Below, piece after piece: positions 1 through 8,606 of a stretch of 64,000 bases of DNA. Source of the DNA: Pantoea sp. Cy-639 (lineage in GTDB: Bacteria; Pseudomonadota; Gammaproteobacteria; Pseudomonadales; Pseudomonadaceae); the NCBI RefSeq assembly GCF_011752525.1, contig NZ_VWXI01000006.1:62001-126000 (forward strand), read 5' to 3'. The translations under genes and the position numbers were made by a program. The notes under the pieces were generated by a model. The model was not told the origin of the DNA. It made no database searches and worked only from the letters and a program-made list of their open reading frames with translations. Position 1 is the stretch's first letter. Every line of letters begins with the position of its first letter.

Positions 1-258
1 TTCCGAACGTGCCGAGAACATCAGGACGCGACTGCCGGGCGCGCGCAAGAACAGCTCCTCGAGTGCTAGGCGGCTGTCCAGCTCACCGCTCATGTCGAGC
101 ACCACGATATCCGGCTTGAGCTTCTCGGCAAGGCTCACGGCGGCCATGGCGTCGCCGGTGTCGCCGATCACGGCGAATTCCTTCTTCTGTTCGAGCAGGG
201 CGCGCAGGCCGGCGCGCATGAGCGGAGAGTCGTCGGCAAGCAGGATTCGGCAAGGCAT
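1..258 (-). CDS. Response regulator receiver domain protein (3' part outside window)
   Basis: Only the first 86 residues are visible; the gene runs off the left edge. The protein opens MPCRILLADDSPLMRAGLRA, a CheY-like receiver start with the acidic pair D9/D10. The probable phospho-acceptor is D55 in the segment DIVVLDMSG. The phrase MRAGLRALLE is typical of NarL/FixJ-type regulators, so a C-terminal LuxR-type helix-turn-helix is expected beyond the edge but cannot be seen. The ATG at 258 was chosen because translation from it begins directly with the receiver beta strand. It lies about 120 bp downstream of the CheR gene on the same strand and could be cotranscribed with it. Confidence 0.8.
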   Translation of the reverse strand, partial: MPCRILLADDSPLMRAGLRALLEQKKEFAVIGDTGDAMAAVSLAEKLKPDIVVLDMSGELDSRLALEELFLRAPGSRVLMFSARSE

Positions 259-376
259 GGGTCAGGGCCTGTTTCGCAAGGGAAGGGGGGCGGCAGGCCT
301 GCTCGATCCGAAAGCGCACTGCCGCGCGGGTGCGCGATCAGTCCCTGTCTGCCGGTGGTCGCGGCAGTGCTTGTCA

Positions 377-1189
377 TCATAGGCGTTCGAACACCGACGG
401 CAGCCGTGGGCGCAGGGGCAGCTCCAGGCCGTGGAGGTTTTCGCTGTGGCCGATCAGTAACAGGCCGCCAGGACGCAGGTGCGTCAGCAGACGCCGCAGC
501 ATGCCATCCTTGTGCCGGGGGGCGAGGCCCGACAGCAGGTTGCGCAGCAGGATGGCGTCGAACCGGCCCAGCCCCTCGGGTAGCGGCTGGATCAGGTTGA
601 TCGCTTCGAAGCGCACCTGCTTGCGTAGCGACGGGGCGATGCGCAGGCGCCCGACCATTTCGCCGACCCCGCACAAGCAATGGCGTGCCAGCCAACCTTC
701 GGGGAAGTAGCGGGCCTGGGCGATGTCGTAGATGCCGCTGGCGGCTTGCTCCAGCACTTGCGGGTCGAAGTCGCTGGCCAGTACCTGCCAGTCGTCCTGG
801 CGGGCATGTTCCGCTGCCACCATCGCCAGGCTCCAGGCCTCCTCGCCCGTGGCGCAGGCGGCGCTCCACAGGCGTGCCGGACGGTCGAGGGCCGGTAGCC
901 AGCGGGCCAGGCATTCGAAGTGGCGATGTTCGCGGAAGAAGTAGCTGTCGCGAGCGACCAGCAAGCGCAGCAAATGCTCGTTTTCCTGGCGCCCGAGCGG
1001 GCTGTCCAGCAGTGCGAGGTAGCTGTCGAAGTCGTTCAGCTGATGGGTCTTGAGGCGTTTGTGCAGGCGCGCGGCGACCACGGCCCGGCGGTCGTCGGCG
1101 AGCAGGGCGCCAGTGGCCTGCTCGACCCGCTGGCGCAGTTGCGCAAAGCTGGCTTCACTGAGCAGCGGCGGGCGCGTGCGGGACGGCAT
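377..1189 (-). CDS. CheR-family protein-glutamate methyltransferase
   Basis: A 270-residue protein with the layout of CheR, which transfers methyl groups from S-adenosylmethionine to glutamates of chemoreceptors. The N-terminal helical domain spans roughly residues 1-75. The methyltransferase core follows, with the receptor-recognition segment RDSYFFREHRHFE, the SAM-binding stretch WSAACATGEEAWSLAM and the late motif FDAILLRNLL. The end GGLLLIGHSENL is also typical. No TPR extension is present, so it is a plain CheR. No receptor or CheB lies alongside; a receiver-domain gene follows 118 bp downstream. The target receptor is unknown. Confidence 0.85.
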   Translation of the reverse strand: MPSRTRPPLLSEASFAQLRQRVEQATGALLADDRRAVVAARLHKRLKTHQLNDFDSYLALLDSPLGRQENEHLLRLLVARDSYFFREHRHFECLARWLPALDRPARLWSAACATGEEAWSLAMVAAEHARQDDWQVLASDFDPQVLEQAASGIYDIAQARYFPEGWLARHCLCGVGEMVGRLRIAPSLRKQVRFEAINLIQPLPEGLGRFDAILLRNLLSGLAPRHKDGMLRRLLTHLRPGGLLLIGHSENLHGLELPLRPRLPSVFERL

Positions 1190-1347
1190 CCTTCAGGTGC
1201 TCCTGGCCTGGGCCGAACAGTTCGGATCGATGCGGATCGCGCGCATTCCCTGCGTCCTGTGCATGGTTGAAGGCAGAATGATAACTAGTGGCTACTAGCC
1301 TCCATATCGGGGTGGCCCTTAATCCTTCTGCCTGCACGGCCATGAAA

Positions 1348-1375
1348 AAGGCCCCGCTGGTGAGGGCGGGGCCTT
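1348..1375 (-). terminator. Rho-independent terminator
   Basis: A 10-bp perfect stem (1348-1357 with 1366-1375, AAGGCCCCGC) encloses an 8-nt loop. On the minus strand it runs into CTTTTTCATG, giving a short U tract. It lies 25 bp beyond the stop of the glycine-zipper gene and fits as that gene's terminator. Confidence 0.8.
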
Positions 1376-1399
1376 AGGCTTTGCGCTTACGCCTGGCGA

Positions 1400-1882
1400 T
1401 CAATCGCGCCAGTGCTTGTGCTTGCGGTGGCCGTAGTGGTGGCCGCGGTCGCCACGGTCATAGTAGCGACGGTCGTCGTAGTCGCGACGGTAGCGGCGGT
1501 CGTGGCGCTCGTCTTCGTCGGCCTTGTTGCCCATGTAGTTACCCAGGGCACCGCCGGCGCCACCGCCGGCCGCGGCGCCGATCAGGCTGCCGGTGCTGCC
1601 GCCCATCTGGCGGCCTACCACGTTGCCGCCTGCCGCGCCCAGGGCGCCGCCGATGGCCGCTTCGCCTCGCTGGCGCTTGTTGGCACCCACAGCACTGCCG
1701 GCTGCGCCGCCCAGGCCCGCGCCGATGGCCGAACCGGTGCTGCCACCGATGGACTGGCCGACGACCGAACCCAGTACCCCACCCAATGCGCCGCCAATGC
1801 CGGCTTCGGTGGTGCCGCCTGCCATGGCAACGCCGCTGAGCAAGCTGAAAGACAACAACAGAATCGAGGAGTACTTCTTCAT
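1400..1882 (-). CDS. Glycine-zipper surface/envelope protein
   Basis: A 160-residue exported protein. The N-terminus MKKYSSILLLSFSLLSGVAMA is a Sec signal peptide with a likely AMA cleavage site. Residues 25-115 are packed with G-x3-G repeats and alanine (for example GGALGGVLGSVVGQSIGG), the pattern of glycine-zipper two-transmembrane domains (Rick_17kDa/YMGG type). The C-terminus is a charged tail rich in Arg, Asp, Tyr and His ending HKHWRD. Such proteins sit in or near the outer membrane, but their function is mostly unknown. It is monocistronic, with a terminator directly downstream. Confidence 0.75.
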   Translation of the reverse strand: MKKYSSILLLSFSLLSGVAMAGGTTEAGIGGALGGVLGSVVGQSIGGSTGSAIGAGLGGAAGSAVGANKRQRGEAAIGGALGAAGGNVVGRQMGGSTGSLIGAAAGGGAGGALGNYMGNKADEDERHDRRYRRDYDDRRYYDRGDRGHHYGHRKHKHWRD

Positions 1883-2041
1883 TCAAGAGAGCCTCAAGGG
1901 GATGACGAGGCGGAATGTGACGCCGGGCAAGGCTTGTGGCAATGGAAATCCGACGAGTAGCACGAGTTGTACACAATTCGCCAAGTTATTGAATTATGTA
2001 TGAAACTTTCCAGATTTTCGGTTGTCTGAGGTTATTGTGAC

Positions 2042-2071
2042 AAAGCCCTGATCCGTTGCGGACAGGGCTTT
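2042..2071. terminator. Hairpin terminator between two minus-strand genes
   Basis: AAAGCCCTG (2042-2050) pairs with CAGGGCTTT (2063-2071), and an inner TCCG/CGGA stem closes on a 3-nt loop. The T tract is strongest on the plus strand (TTTTTTGT). On the minus strand it still follows the oxidoreductase gene, which ends at 2143, with a weaker T run. It probably terminates that gene and may act in both directions. Confidence 0.65.
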
Positions 2072-2142
2072 TTTGTGGGCGTGACATCGGCCCGCGATGC
2101 ACGCCTGCTGCACCAGCAAGGCTGGCTCCTACGGGGCAGGTA

Positions 2143-4488
2143 TCAGACGATACGCCCGTCGTCCTGCGCGCGCTCCAGCTTGATGGCGATGAACTTCGAG
2201 GTCGGCGTGTGGCTGCCGTCGCCGATGCTCTCCAGTGGCACCAGCGGATTCACCTCGGGATAGTACGCCGCCGCCTGGCCGGCAGGGATGTCGAACGCCA
2301 GCAGGGTGAAACCATGCACCCGACGCACATGTTCGTCGCCCCACAACGACACGATGTCGACCTTCTGCCCCGGCTGGAAGCCCAGGCGCACGATGTCGGC
2401 CTCGTTGGCGAACAGTACGTCGCGCTGGCCGCGCACGCCGCGATAGCGATCATCCATGCCGTAGATGGTGGTGTTGTACTGGTCGTGCGAACGCATCGAC
2501 TGCAGGATCAGGTCCGGCAGTTGGCCGCTGGCGCGCACGCGTGCATCGAGCAGGCTGTCGGGCAGCAGGTTGGCCTTGAAGTTGGCGCGGCCCGTGGAGG
2601 TCTTCCACTGGCGGCTGCCGGCGCTGTTGCCCAGGTAGAAGCCGCCGGGCAGGCGCAGGCGCTGGTTGAAGTCGGCGAAACCCGGGATGGTGTCGGCGAT
2701 CAGTTCGCGGATGCGGTCATAGTCGGCCACCAGCCAGTGCCAGTCCACCGGCTGCTTGCCCAGGGTGGCGGCGGCGATGCCGGCCACCACCGCAGGCTCC
2801 GAGCGCATCTGCCGGGACAGTGGCTTGAGCTGGCCATTGGAGGCGTGGACCATGCTGAACGAATCCTCCACCGTCACCGCTTGCGGGCCTTCGCCCTGCA
2901 GGTCGATGTCGGTACGCCCCAGGCACGGCAGGATCAGCGCTTGCTTGCCATGCACCAGGTGGCTGCGGTTGAGCTTGGTGCTGATGTGCACGGTCAGCTC
3001 ACACTTGCGCAGGGCTTGCGCGGTGCGCTCGGTGTCCGGGGTAGCCTGGGCGAAGTTGCCGCCCAGGCCGATGAACACCTTGGCGCGGCCTTCGAGCATG
3101 GCGTGGATCGCCTCGACGGTGTTGTGGCCGTTGTGCCGTGGGACCGGGAAACCGAAGCGTTGCTCCAGGGCGTCGAGCAGCAACGCCGGCGGGCGCTCGT
3201 TGATGCCCATGGTGCGGTCGCCTTGCACGTTGCTGTGGCCGCGCACCGGGCACAGGCCGGCACCAGGCACGCCGAGGTTGCCACGCAGCAGCATCAGGTT
3301 GACGATTTCCTGGATGGTCGGCACCGAGTGGCGGTGCTGGGTGATACCCATGGCCCAGCACATGATCACGCGCTTGCCCTTGCAGTACATGCGCGCCGAC
3401 AGCTCGATATCGGACAGGGTCAGCCCCGATTGCGCCTGGATCTGCTCCCAGGGGGTGGCATCGACCACTGCCAGGTAGTCGTCCACGCCATGCCCGTGCT
3501 CGGCAATGAAGGTGTGGTCGAAGATCGCCGGCTCACCTTTGGCCTGTGCCTCGCGTTCCCACTGCAGCAGGAACTTGGCCATGCCGCGCAGCAATGCCAT
3601 GTCGCCGCCCAGGGCCGGGCGGAAGAAGGCGGTGTTGGTCGGCCGGTCGGTGTTGGTCAGCATCTCCAGCGGGTTCTGCGGATGCTGGAAGCGCTCCAGG
3701 CCCCGCTCCTTGAGCGGGTTGACGCAGGCCACCTGGGCGCCGCGTTTCACTGCATCGCGCAGTGGGTCGAGCATGCGCGGGTGGTTGGTCCCGGGATTCT
3801 GGCCCCAGACGAAGATCGTGTCGGCGTGCTCGAAGTCATCGTAGGTGACCGTGCCCTTGCCGACGCCGACGCTTTGCCCCAGGGCCACGCCGCTGGCTTC
3901 GTGGCACATGTTCGAGCAATCGGGGAAGTTGTTGGTGCCGTAGGCGCGCACGAACAGTTGGTACAGGTAGGCCGCTTCGTTGCTGGCCCGGCCGGAGGTG
4001 TAGAACTCGGCCTGGTCGGGGCTGACCAGGTCGTTCAGGTGCCGGGCGATCAGGGCGAAGGCTGCGTCCCACTCGATCGGTTGGTAGTGATCGCTGATCG
4101 GGTCGTAGATCATCGGCTCGGTCAGGCGGCCCTGGTATTCGAGCCAGTAGTCGCTCTGCCTGAGCAGCGCGTTGACGCTGTAGCGGGCGAAGAACGCCGC
4201 GTCGACGCGACGCTTGGTGGCCTCCCAGTTGACCGCCTTGGCGCCGTTCTCGCAGAACTTGACCATGCCGCTCTCGGGCGAGTCGCCCCAGGCGCAGCCG
4301 GGGCAGTCGAAGCCACCGTTCTGGTTGGTCTTGAGCAGGGCACGGATGTTCTTCAGGGCGTTGTCGCTGCCGACCCAGGCCTTGGCCACGCTGCGCAGCG
4401 CGCCCCAGCCACCGGCGGGGCCGGGGTAGGGTTTGTAGCGGGGAGAGGAGGCGGGGGCGTTGTCTGGCAGTTTTTCGTACGAGGTCAC
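2143..4488 (-). CDS. FdhF/YdeP-type molybdopterin oxidoreductase, alpha subunit
   Basis: With a GTG start at 4488 the protein is 781 residues. An in-frame start at 4578 would overlap fdhD, whereas 4488 has GGAG a short distance upstream. It belongs to the molybdopterin oxidoreductases annotated as oxidoreductase alpha (molybdopterin) subunit or formate dehydrogenase-like. The N-terminal Fe-S region contains C62-P-G-C65 and C79. Mo is likely bound by C195 (NMCHEASG), at the position of selenocysteine in E. coli FdhF, so this is a cysteine enzyme. The motifs WGQNPGTNHPR and GLGGNFAQATPD fit pterin binding. No beta or gamma subunit is adjacent, so the electron partner and even the substrate are uncertain. 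The fdhD gene immediately upstream supports a formate dehydrogenase-like cofactor requirement. Confidence 0.85.
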   Translation of the reverse strand: MTSYEKLPDNAPASSPRYKPYPGPAGGWGALRSVAKAWVGSDNALKNIRALLKTNQNGGFDCPGCAWGDSPESGMVKFCENGAKAVNWEATKRRVDAAFFARYSVNALLRQSDYWLEYQGRLTEPMIYDPISDHYQPIEWDAAFALIARHLNDLVSPDQAEFYTSGRASNEAAYLYQLFVRAYGTNNFPDCSNMCHEASGVALGQSVGVGKGTVTYDDFEHADTIFVWGQNPGTNHPRMLDPLRDAVKRGAQVACVNPLKERGLERFQHPQNPLEMLTNTDRPTNTAFFRPALGGDMALLRGMAKFLLQWEREAQAKGEPAIFDHTFIAEHGHGVDDYLAVVDATPWEQIQAQSGLTLSDIELSARMYCKGKRVIMCWAMGITQHRHSVPTIQEIVNLMLLRGNLGVPGAGLCPVRGHSNVQGDRTMGINERPPALLLDALEQRFGFPVPRHNGHNTVEAIHAMLEGRAKVFIGLGGNFAQATPDTERTAQALRKCELTVHISTKLNRSHLVHGKQALILPCLGRTDIDLQGEGPQAVTVEDSFSMVHASNGQLKPLSRQMRSEPAVVAGIAAATLGKQPVDWHWLVADYDRIRELIADTIPGFADFNQRLRLPGGFYLGNSAGSRQWKTSTGRANFKANLLPDSLLDARVRASGQLPDLILQSMRSHDQYNTTIYGMDDRYRGVRGQRDVLFANEADIVRLGFQPGQKVDIVSLWGDEHVRRVHGFTLLAFDIPAGQAAAYYPEVNPLVPLESIGDGSHTPTSKFIAIKLERAQDDGRIV

Positions 4489-4496
4489 GGCTGTTG

Positions 4497-5324
4497 CTAC
4501 TCCGCCGCTGGGCTGAAGACCCGCGGTGCGCTGTGCTTGGGCAGATGGATGAGGTTGAGGTTGTGCTTGCGCGCCCATTGCAGGGCAAGGCCGGTGGGGG
4601 CCGAGAGACTGACCAGGGTCTGGATGCCGGCGCGCAGGACCTTCTGGATCAGTTCCAGGCTGCAGCGGCTGGTGACGATGGCCAGGCCGCCGGTGGTGTC
4701 GATCCGTTGGCGCAACAGGGCGCCGATCAGCTTGTCCAGGGCGTTGTGCCGGCCGATGTCCTCGCGGCCCAGCAGCAACTGGCCGTCGCGGTCCATGAAC
4801 AGCGCCGCGTGCACCGCGCCGCAGTGCTGGCCGAGTGGCTGGAAGGCATCGATACGCTGGCGCAGGTCATTGAGCCAGTGCGCCGCAGGCAGCGGTGCGC
4901 CGGGCAGCACATTCAACTCGGGCAGCGCCTGCTCCAGGGCCTCGACGCCGCACAGGCCGCAGCCACTGGTGCCGGCCAGCTGGCGCCGCTGGTCCTTGAG
5001 GTTCCAGAACGCACGGCTGGAGATCTCCAGGTCGGCGTACAGCGCCGAGCCACTGCCGGAGAGCTTGACGTCGTAGATCTCGTCGGTGCCGGCGACGATG
5101 CCGCTGCCGACACTGAAGCCCACGGCGAAGTCCTCGAGGTCGGTGGGGCTGACCAGCATCACCGCCTGGTTGAGGCCGTTGTAGACGATGGCCAGCGCCA
5201 CTTCCTCGGCCAGCGGTGTGCTGTCGCGAACGGCATCGGTGAGCTGTACGTAGTCGTAGGTATTGCTGGCGGCGGGCAGGGCGAGGGGCGTGGACGCCGC
5301 GCAGACCGGTGGTTTGCTGTTCAT
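4497..5324 (-). CDS. fdhD: FdhD sulfurtransferase for formate dehydrogenase
   Basis: FdhD hands sulfur from IscS to the Mo-bis-pterin cofactor of formate dehydrogenases. The protein shows the required cysteine pair in the segment GTSGCGLCGVE and conserved blocks such as EDFAVGFSVG, GREDIGRHNALDK and TSRCSLELIQK. The ATG at 5324 gives 275 residues. An upstream GTG at 5357 would add 11 residues; neither has a strong ribosome binding site, so the start is uncertain. The stop lies 8 bp before the GTG of the oxidoreductase, so the two are an operon and FdhD presumably serves that enzyme. Confidence 0.92.
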   Translation of the reverse strand: MNSKPPVCAASTPLALPAASNTYDYVQLTDAVRDSTPLAEEVALAIVYNGLNQAVMLVSPTDLEDFAVGFSVGSGIVAGTDEIYDVKLSGSGSALYADLEISSRAFWNLKDQRRQLAGTSGCGLCGVEALEQALPELNVLPGAPLPAAHWLNDLRQRIDAFQPLGQHCGAVHAALFMDRDGQLLLGREDIGRHNALDKLIGALLRQRIDTTGGLAIVTSRCSLELIQKVLRAGIQTLVSLSAPTGLALQWARKHNLNLIHLPKHSAPRVFSPAAE

Positions 5325-5499
5325 CGGGACGAAGACCGGCTGGCAGTTTGACCCCACAAGCCTAGGCCGGTGGGCAGGTGGCGTCTAATCGCTAGCGTCT
5401 ATCCCGTGATAGAGCGCGTCGATTGCTCGCCGCGGTGCGTCGTGGGCAATGTTGGCCTAGACTGCTGCTTCCATGGATTCATCATCAAAGGAGCGCCAT

Positions 5500-5940
5500 A
5501 TGAGCCTGTTCAGTTTCGTCAAGGAAGCCGGCGAGAAGTTGATCGACCTGCTGACCCCCGGCAATGCCAATGCCGAAGAACAGCTGAAGAAGCATGTCCA
5601 GGAAGTCGGCCTGGGCAATCCGAACATCAGCGCCACTGTCGAGGGCGACAAGGTGATCCTCAAGGGTGAGGTCGGCAGCCAGGAAGAGAAGGAGAAGCTC
5701 ATCCTCGCCGTGGGCAACATCGCTGGAGTGGCTTCGGTCGAGGACCAGATCACCGTTACCGGGCCGGTGGCCGAGGCGGCCCGGTTCGTGACCGTGGAGA
5801 AGGGCGATACCCTCAGCGCCATCTCCAAGAAGGTCTATGGCGATGCCAACAAGTACAACAAGATCTTCGAGGCGAACAAGCCGATGCTCAAGGATCCCAA
5901 CAAGATCTATCCGGGGCAGGTGCTGCGCATTCCTGAGTGA
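5500..5940 (+). CDS. kbp: BON-LysM protein (Kbp/YgaU-like potassium-binding protein)
   Basis: A 146-residue protein starting MSLFSFVKEAGEKLIDLL, with AAAGGAG 7 nt before the ATG. A BON domain lies at about residues 23-85 (VEGDKVILKGEVGSQEEKEK). A LysM domain follows at about 95-145 (FVTVEKGDTLSAISKKVYGD through GQVLRIPE). This two-domain layout and length match E. coli Kbp (YgaU), a cytoplasmic K+-sensing protein of about 149 residues. No signal peptide is visible, which agrees. It is transcribed alone and converges with yrfG across a REP-like hairpin. Confidence 0.85.
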   Translation: MSLFSFVKEAGEKLIDLLTPGNANAEEQLKKHVQEVGLGNPNISATVEGDKVILKGEVGSQEEKEKLILAVGNIAGVASVEDQITVTGPVAEAARFVTVEKGDTLSAISKKVYGDANKYNKIFEANKPMLKDPNKIYPGQVLRIPE

Positions 5941-5955
5941 TCGCATCGCAGGGCG

Positions 5956-5996
5956 AGCCGGCTCCCACGCATGCAGCTCAATCGTGGGAGCGGGCT
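5956..5996. repeat. REP-like hairpin between convergent genes
   Basis: GCTCCCACG (5961-5969) pairs with CGTGGGAGC (5983-5991), extended by AGCC/GGCT with one bulge. The right arm CGTGGGAGCGGGCTT shares its core with the perfect REP element at 38146-38192. It reaches the stop codon of yrfG and probably acts as a two-way transcript end. Confidence 0.6.
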
Positions 5997-6658
5997 TACA
6001 GCCCTGCCAGCAACTCCCGGTAGTCTTCCACCGCCGTAAATTCCTGGGTATCGCGCACCGCTCCCCGGCTATCCGGCTGGCGCACCGCCAGCAGGTGCCC
6101 TACGCCGAACCGGCGCGCACTGCGCAGGATCGCCAGGGTATCGTCGATGAACAGGCTGCGTGCCGGGTCGAAGCCGATATCGGCCTGCAATGCCTCCCAG
6201 AACTGCGGGCTCTCCTTCGGGTAGCCATAGTCATGGGAGCTGATCAGCCGCTCGAAGTACGGTGCCAGCTCCACCCGCTCCAGCTTCAGCGACAGCGAAT
6301 CGCGGTGCGCATTGGTGATCATCACCACCCGCTTGCCCGCCTGGCGAATGGCGGCGAGGAAGGTGTCGGCGTCCGGCTTCAGGGCGATCAGCTCGGCGAT
6401 CTCGCGCTTCAGCTCGCGGATCGGCAGGCGCAGTTCGCGGCTCCAGAAGTCCAGGCAGTACCAGTTCAGCGTGCCCGCATGGCGTTCGAACAGCGGCTGC
6501 AGTTCCATTTCGGCCATCGCCCGGCTCACGCCGTGCAGCTCGGCGTAGCGCTGGGGCAGGTGTTCCAGCCAGAAGCGATTGTCGTAGTGCAGGTCGAGCA
6601 AGGTGCCATCCATGTCCAGCAGGACGGTGTCGATGGCGGACCAGGGAAGAACGGGCAT
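5996..6658 (-). CDS. yrfG: GMP/IMP nucleotidase YrfG (HAD superfamily)
   Basis: A 220-residue HAD hydrolase from ATG 6658 (MPVLPWSAIDTVLLDMDGTL); upstream in-frame codons lie inside the divergent nudE region and were rejected. Motif I is DMDGTLLD with nucleophile and acid/base aspartates. Motif II is the T of VMITNAH, motif III the K of YPKESPQFW, and motif IV FIDDTLAIL. The YrfG family dephosphorylates GMP and IMP. In E. coli yrfG and nudE are also close neighbours, which supports the call. The two genes are divergent here with 64 bp between the starts. Confidence 0.85.
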   Translation of the reverse strand: MPVLPWSAIDTVLLDMDGTLLDLHYDNRFWLEHLPQRYAELHGVSRAMAEMELQPLFERHAGTLNWYCLDFWSRELRLPIRELKREIAELIALKPDADTFLAAIRQAGKRVVMITNAHRDSLSLKLERVELAPYFERLISSHDYGYPKESPQFWEALQADIGFDPARSLFIDDTLAILRSARRFGVGHLLAVRQPDSRGAVRDTQEFTAVEDYRELLAGL

Positions 6659-6722
6659 GGGAAACTCTCGATCAGTCGGCAAGCCACGGTATAGTAACCC
6701 GTTCACGCCAAGGAGCCGCCCC

Positions 6723-7289
6723 ATGCGCCAGAAACCCACCGTACTCAGCCGCGAGATCGTCGCCAGCAGCCGCCTGTTCCGTGTCGAGGCCGTGCAGTTG
6801 CGCTTCGCCAACGGTACCGAACGGACCTACGAACGGCTGGTCGGCCGCGGCAATGGCTATGGCGCGGTGATGATCGTGGCCATGCTCGACGCCGAGCATG
6901 CGGTGCTGGTCGAGGAGTACTGCGGAGGGACCGACGAATATGAACTGTCCCTGCCCAAGGGCCTGATCGAGCCGGGCGAGGACGTGCTGGCCGCCGCCGA
7001 CCGGGAGCTCAAGGAAGAGGCCGGGTATGGCGCGCGCCAGCTGGAGCACTTGACCGAACTGTCGTTGTCGCCTGGCTACATGAGCCAGAAGATCCAGGTG
7101 GTGCTGGCCACCGACCTGTACGAAGAGCGTCTGGAGGGAGACGAGCCTGAGCCGATGCGGGTCGACAAGGTCAACCTGCGCGAGCTCTCGGCCCTGGCCA
7201 TGCACCCGCAGTTCACCGAAGGACGGGCGCTGGCGGCCCTGTACCTGGCCCGTGACCTGCTGATCCAGCGCGGGATGCTGAGCGCATGA
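6723..7289 (+). CDS. nudE: ADP compounds hydrolase NudE (Nudix)
   Basis: A 188-residue Nudix hydrolase starting MRQKPTVLSREIVASSRLFR, with AAGGAG upstream. The Nudix box runs from about G80 to Y102 (GLIEPGEDVLAAADRELKEE), with the full G-x5-E-x7-R-E-x2-E-E pattern that binds the catalytic metals. NudE cleaves ADP-ribose, Ap3A and NADH-type dinucleotides. A TATAGT element at 6690-6695 could be the -10 of its promoter. The stop overlaps the cysQ start by four bases (ATGA), so translation is probably coupled. Confidence 0.9.
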   Translation: MRQKPTVLSREIVASSRLFRVEAVQLRFANGTERTYERLVGRGNGYGAVMIVAMLDAEHAVLVEEYCGGTDEYELSLPKGLIEPGEDVLAAADRELKEEAGYGARQLEHLTELSLSPGYMSQKIQVVLATDLYEERLEGDEPEPMRVDKVNLRELSALAMHPQFTEGRALAALYLARDLLIQRGMLSA

Positions 7290-8119
7290 ACGACCTGCAA
7301 CTGATGCACGACGTGGTGAAGCTCGCACAACTGGCCGGCGAGGCGATCCTGCCGTTCTGGCGCGCCGACGTGGCGGTGAGCAACAAGGCCGACGACTCGC
7401 CGGTGACGGCCGCCGACCTGGCGGCCCACCGGGTCATCGCCGATGGCTTGCAGGCGTTGGCGCCACAGATCCCGGTGCTGTCCGAGGAGGACTGCGACAT
7501 CTCGCTGGCGACCCGCCAGGGCTGGCAGCGCTGGTGGCTGGTCGATCCGCTGGATGGTACCAAGGAGTTCATCGCCGGTAGCGAAGAGTTCACCGTCAAC
7601 ATCGCGCTGGTCGAGCACGGTGAGGTGGTGTTCGGCGTGGTGGCGATGCCGACCAGTGGGCGATGCTACTTCGGTGGCCGTGCGCTGGGAGCCTGGAAAG
7701 CCGAGCGCAACGAAGCGGCACAGCCGATCCAGGTGCGCACCGCTCCGCCCTCCGATGGTCGCTTCACCGTGGTCGCCAGTCGGCGGCACTCCAGCCCGGA
7801 GCAGGAAGCCTTGCTGGCGGGGCTGGGAGCGGCCGTGGGCGAGCTGGAACTGGCCAATATCGGCAGTTCGCTGAAGTTCTGTCTGCTCGCCGAAGGTGCT
7901 GGCGACTGTTATCCGCGCCTGGCCCCGACTTCGCAGTGGGATACCGCTGCTGCGCAAGGGGTGCTGGAAGGCGCCGGGGGCGAGGTGATCGGGCTGGATG
8001 GGTTGCCGTTCAGATACCCACCGCGCGAGTCGCTGCTCAATCCGTTTTTCCTGGCGCTGCCCAAGGCTGCCAGCTGGCGGCGAGCCTTGATTGAGCTGGC
8101 AGGCACGATTCGGGTTTGA
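7286..8119 (+). CDS. cysQ: 3'(2'),5'-bisphosphate nucleotidase CysQ
   Basis: A 277-residue member of the inositol monophosphatase fold. Metal-binding motifs are SEED at residues 66-69 and DPLDGT at 87-92, with the late motif QWDTAAAQG. CysQ degrades 3'-phosphoadenosine 5'-phosphate, a by-product of sulfate assimilation, to AMP. It shares an ATGA overlap with nudE, and the pair forms a small nucleotide-recycling operon opposite yrfG. Confidence 0.92.
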   Translation: MNDLQLMHDVVKLAQLAGEAILPFWRADVAVSNKADDSPVTAADLAAHRVIADGLQALAPQIPVLSEEDCDISLATRQGWQRWWLVDPLDGTKEFIAGSEEFTVNIALVEHGEVVFGVVAMPTSGRCYFGGRALGAWKAERNEAAQPIQVRTAPPSDGRFTVVASRRHSSPEQEALLAGLGAAVGELELANIGSSLKFCLLAEGAGDCYPRLAPTSQWDTAAAQGVLEGAGGEVIGLDGLPFRYPPRESLLNPFFLALPKAASWRRALIELAGTIRV

Positions 8120-8150
8120 GACCGCCGGGGCGCAAAGCGCCCCCTTGCCG

Positions 8151-8606
8151 TCAGCGATGCAGCACGTACTGCCCGCTGAATCTCACTGCAGCCTCGTCGC
8201 TGCCCTCGTTGCACACCACTGTCTCCAGCGTCAGCCGTGCCCGTCCGCGGCGCTGGTACAGGGTCAGGAAGCGCTCCCAGGTTTTCTCATCCGGCGCGGG
8301 GCAACGGGCCACCGCCGTGCCGGTCACCGGCAGCGGATAACTGATCTGTCCTTCCTGGATGACGATATGCCCGTCATCGATCCTTAGCTCGCGCAGACGC
8401 AGGTGCAACCAGCCCCAGCCGGCCAGCACGGCGCCGCAATACAGGCTGCCGCCGAACATGGTGCTCTTGTGGTTGACGTTGGGCGCCAGCGGCAGGCGCA
8501 GGCGCAGGCAGTGGGCCTGCCAGTCGACGACCTGCATGCCCATCTCACGCGTCAGCGGAATATCTCTGTGCAGTACGGACTGCAGGTACTGGCTGTCGGT
8601 GCTCAT
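8151..8606 (-). CDS. YiiD_C-type hotdog thioesterase
   Basis: A 151-residue protein resembling the putative thioesterase domain found at the C-terminus of YiiD. Recognisable features are the segment NVNHKSTMFGGSLYCGAVLA (hotdog helix with the N-H-x3-M-F-G-G-S signature) and the later beta strands. The substrate is unknown. Its ATG overlaps the stop of the sigma-54 response regulator (ATGA), so it is the last gene of the kinase-regulator operon. That coupling is unusual for a thioesterase. Confidence 0.8.
   Translation of the reverse strand: MSTDSQYLQSVLHRDIPLTREMGMQVVDWQAHCLRLRLPLAPNVNHKSTMFGGSLYCGAVLAGWGWLHLRLRELRIDDGHIVIQEGQISYPLPVTGTAVARCPAPDEKTWERFLTLYQRRGRARLTLETVVCNEGSDEAAVRFSGQYVLHR

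Noticed and set aside
2056..5076. 1006-codon open frame on the plus strand
   Set aside because: It runs antisense to the oxidoreductase and fdhD genes; its low-complexity Gln/Val/His-rich text is typical of the antisense frame of GC-rich genes and shows no domain.
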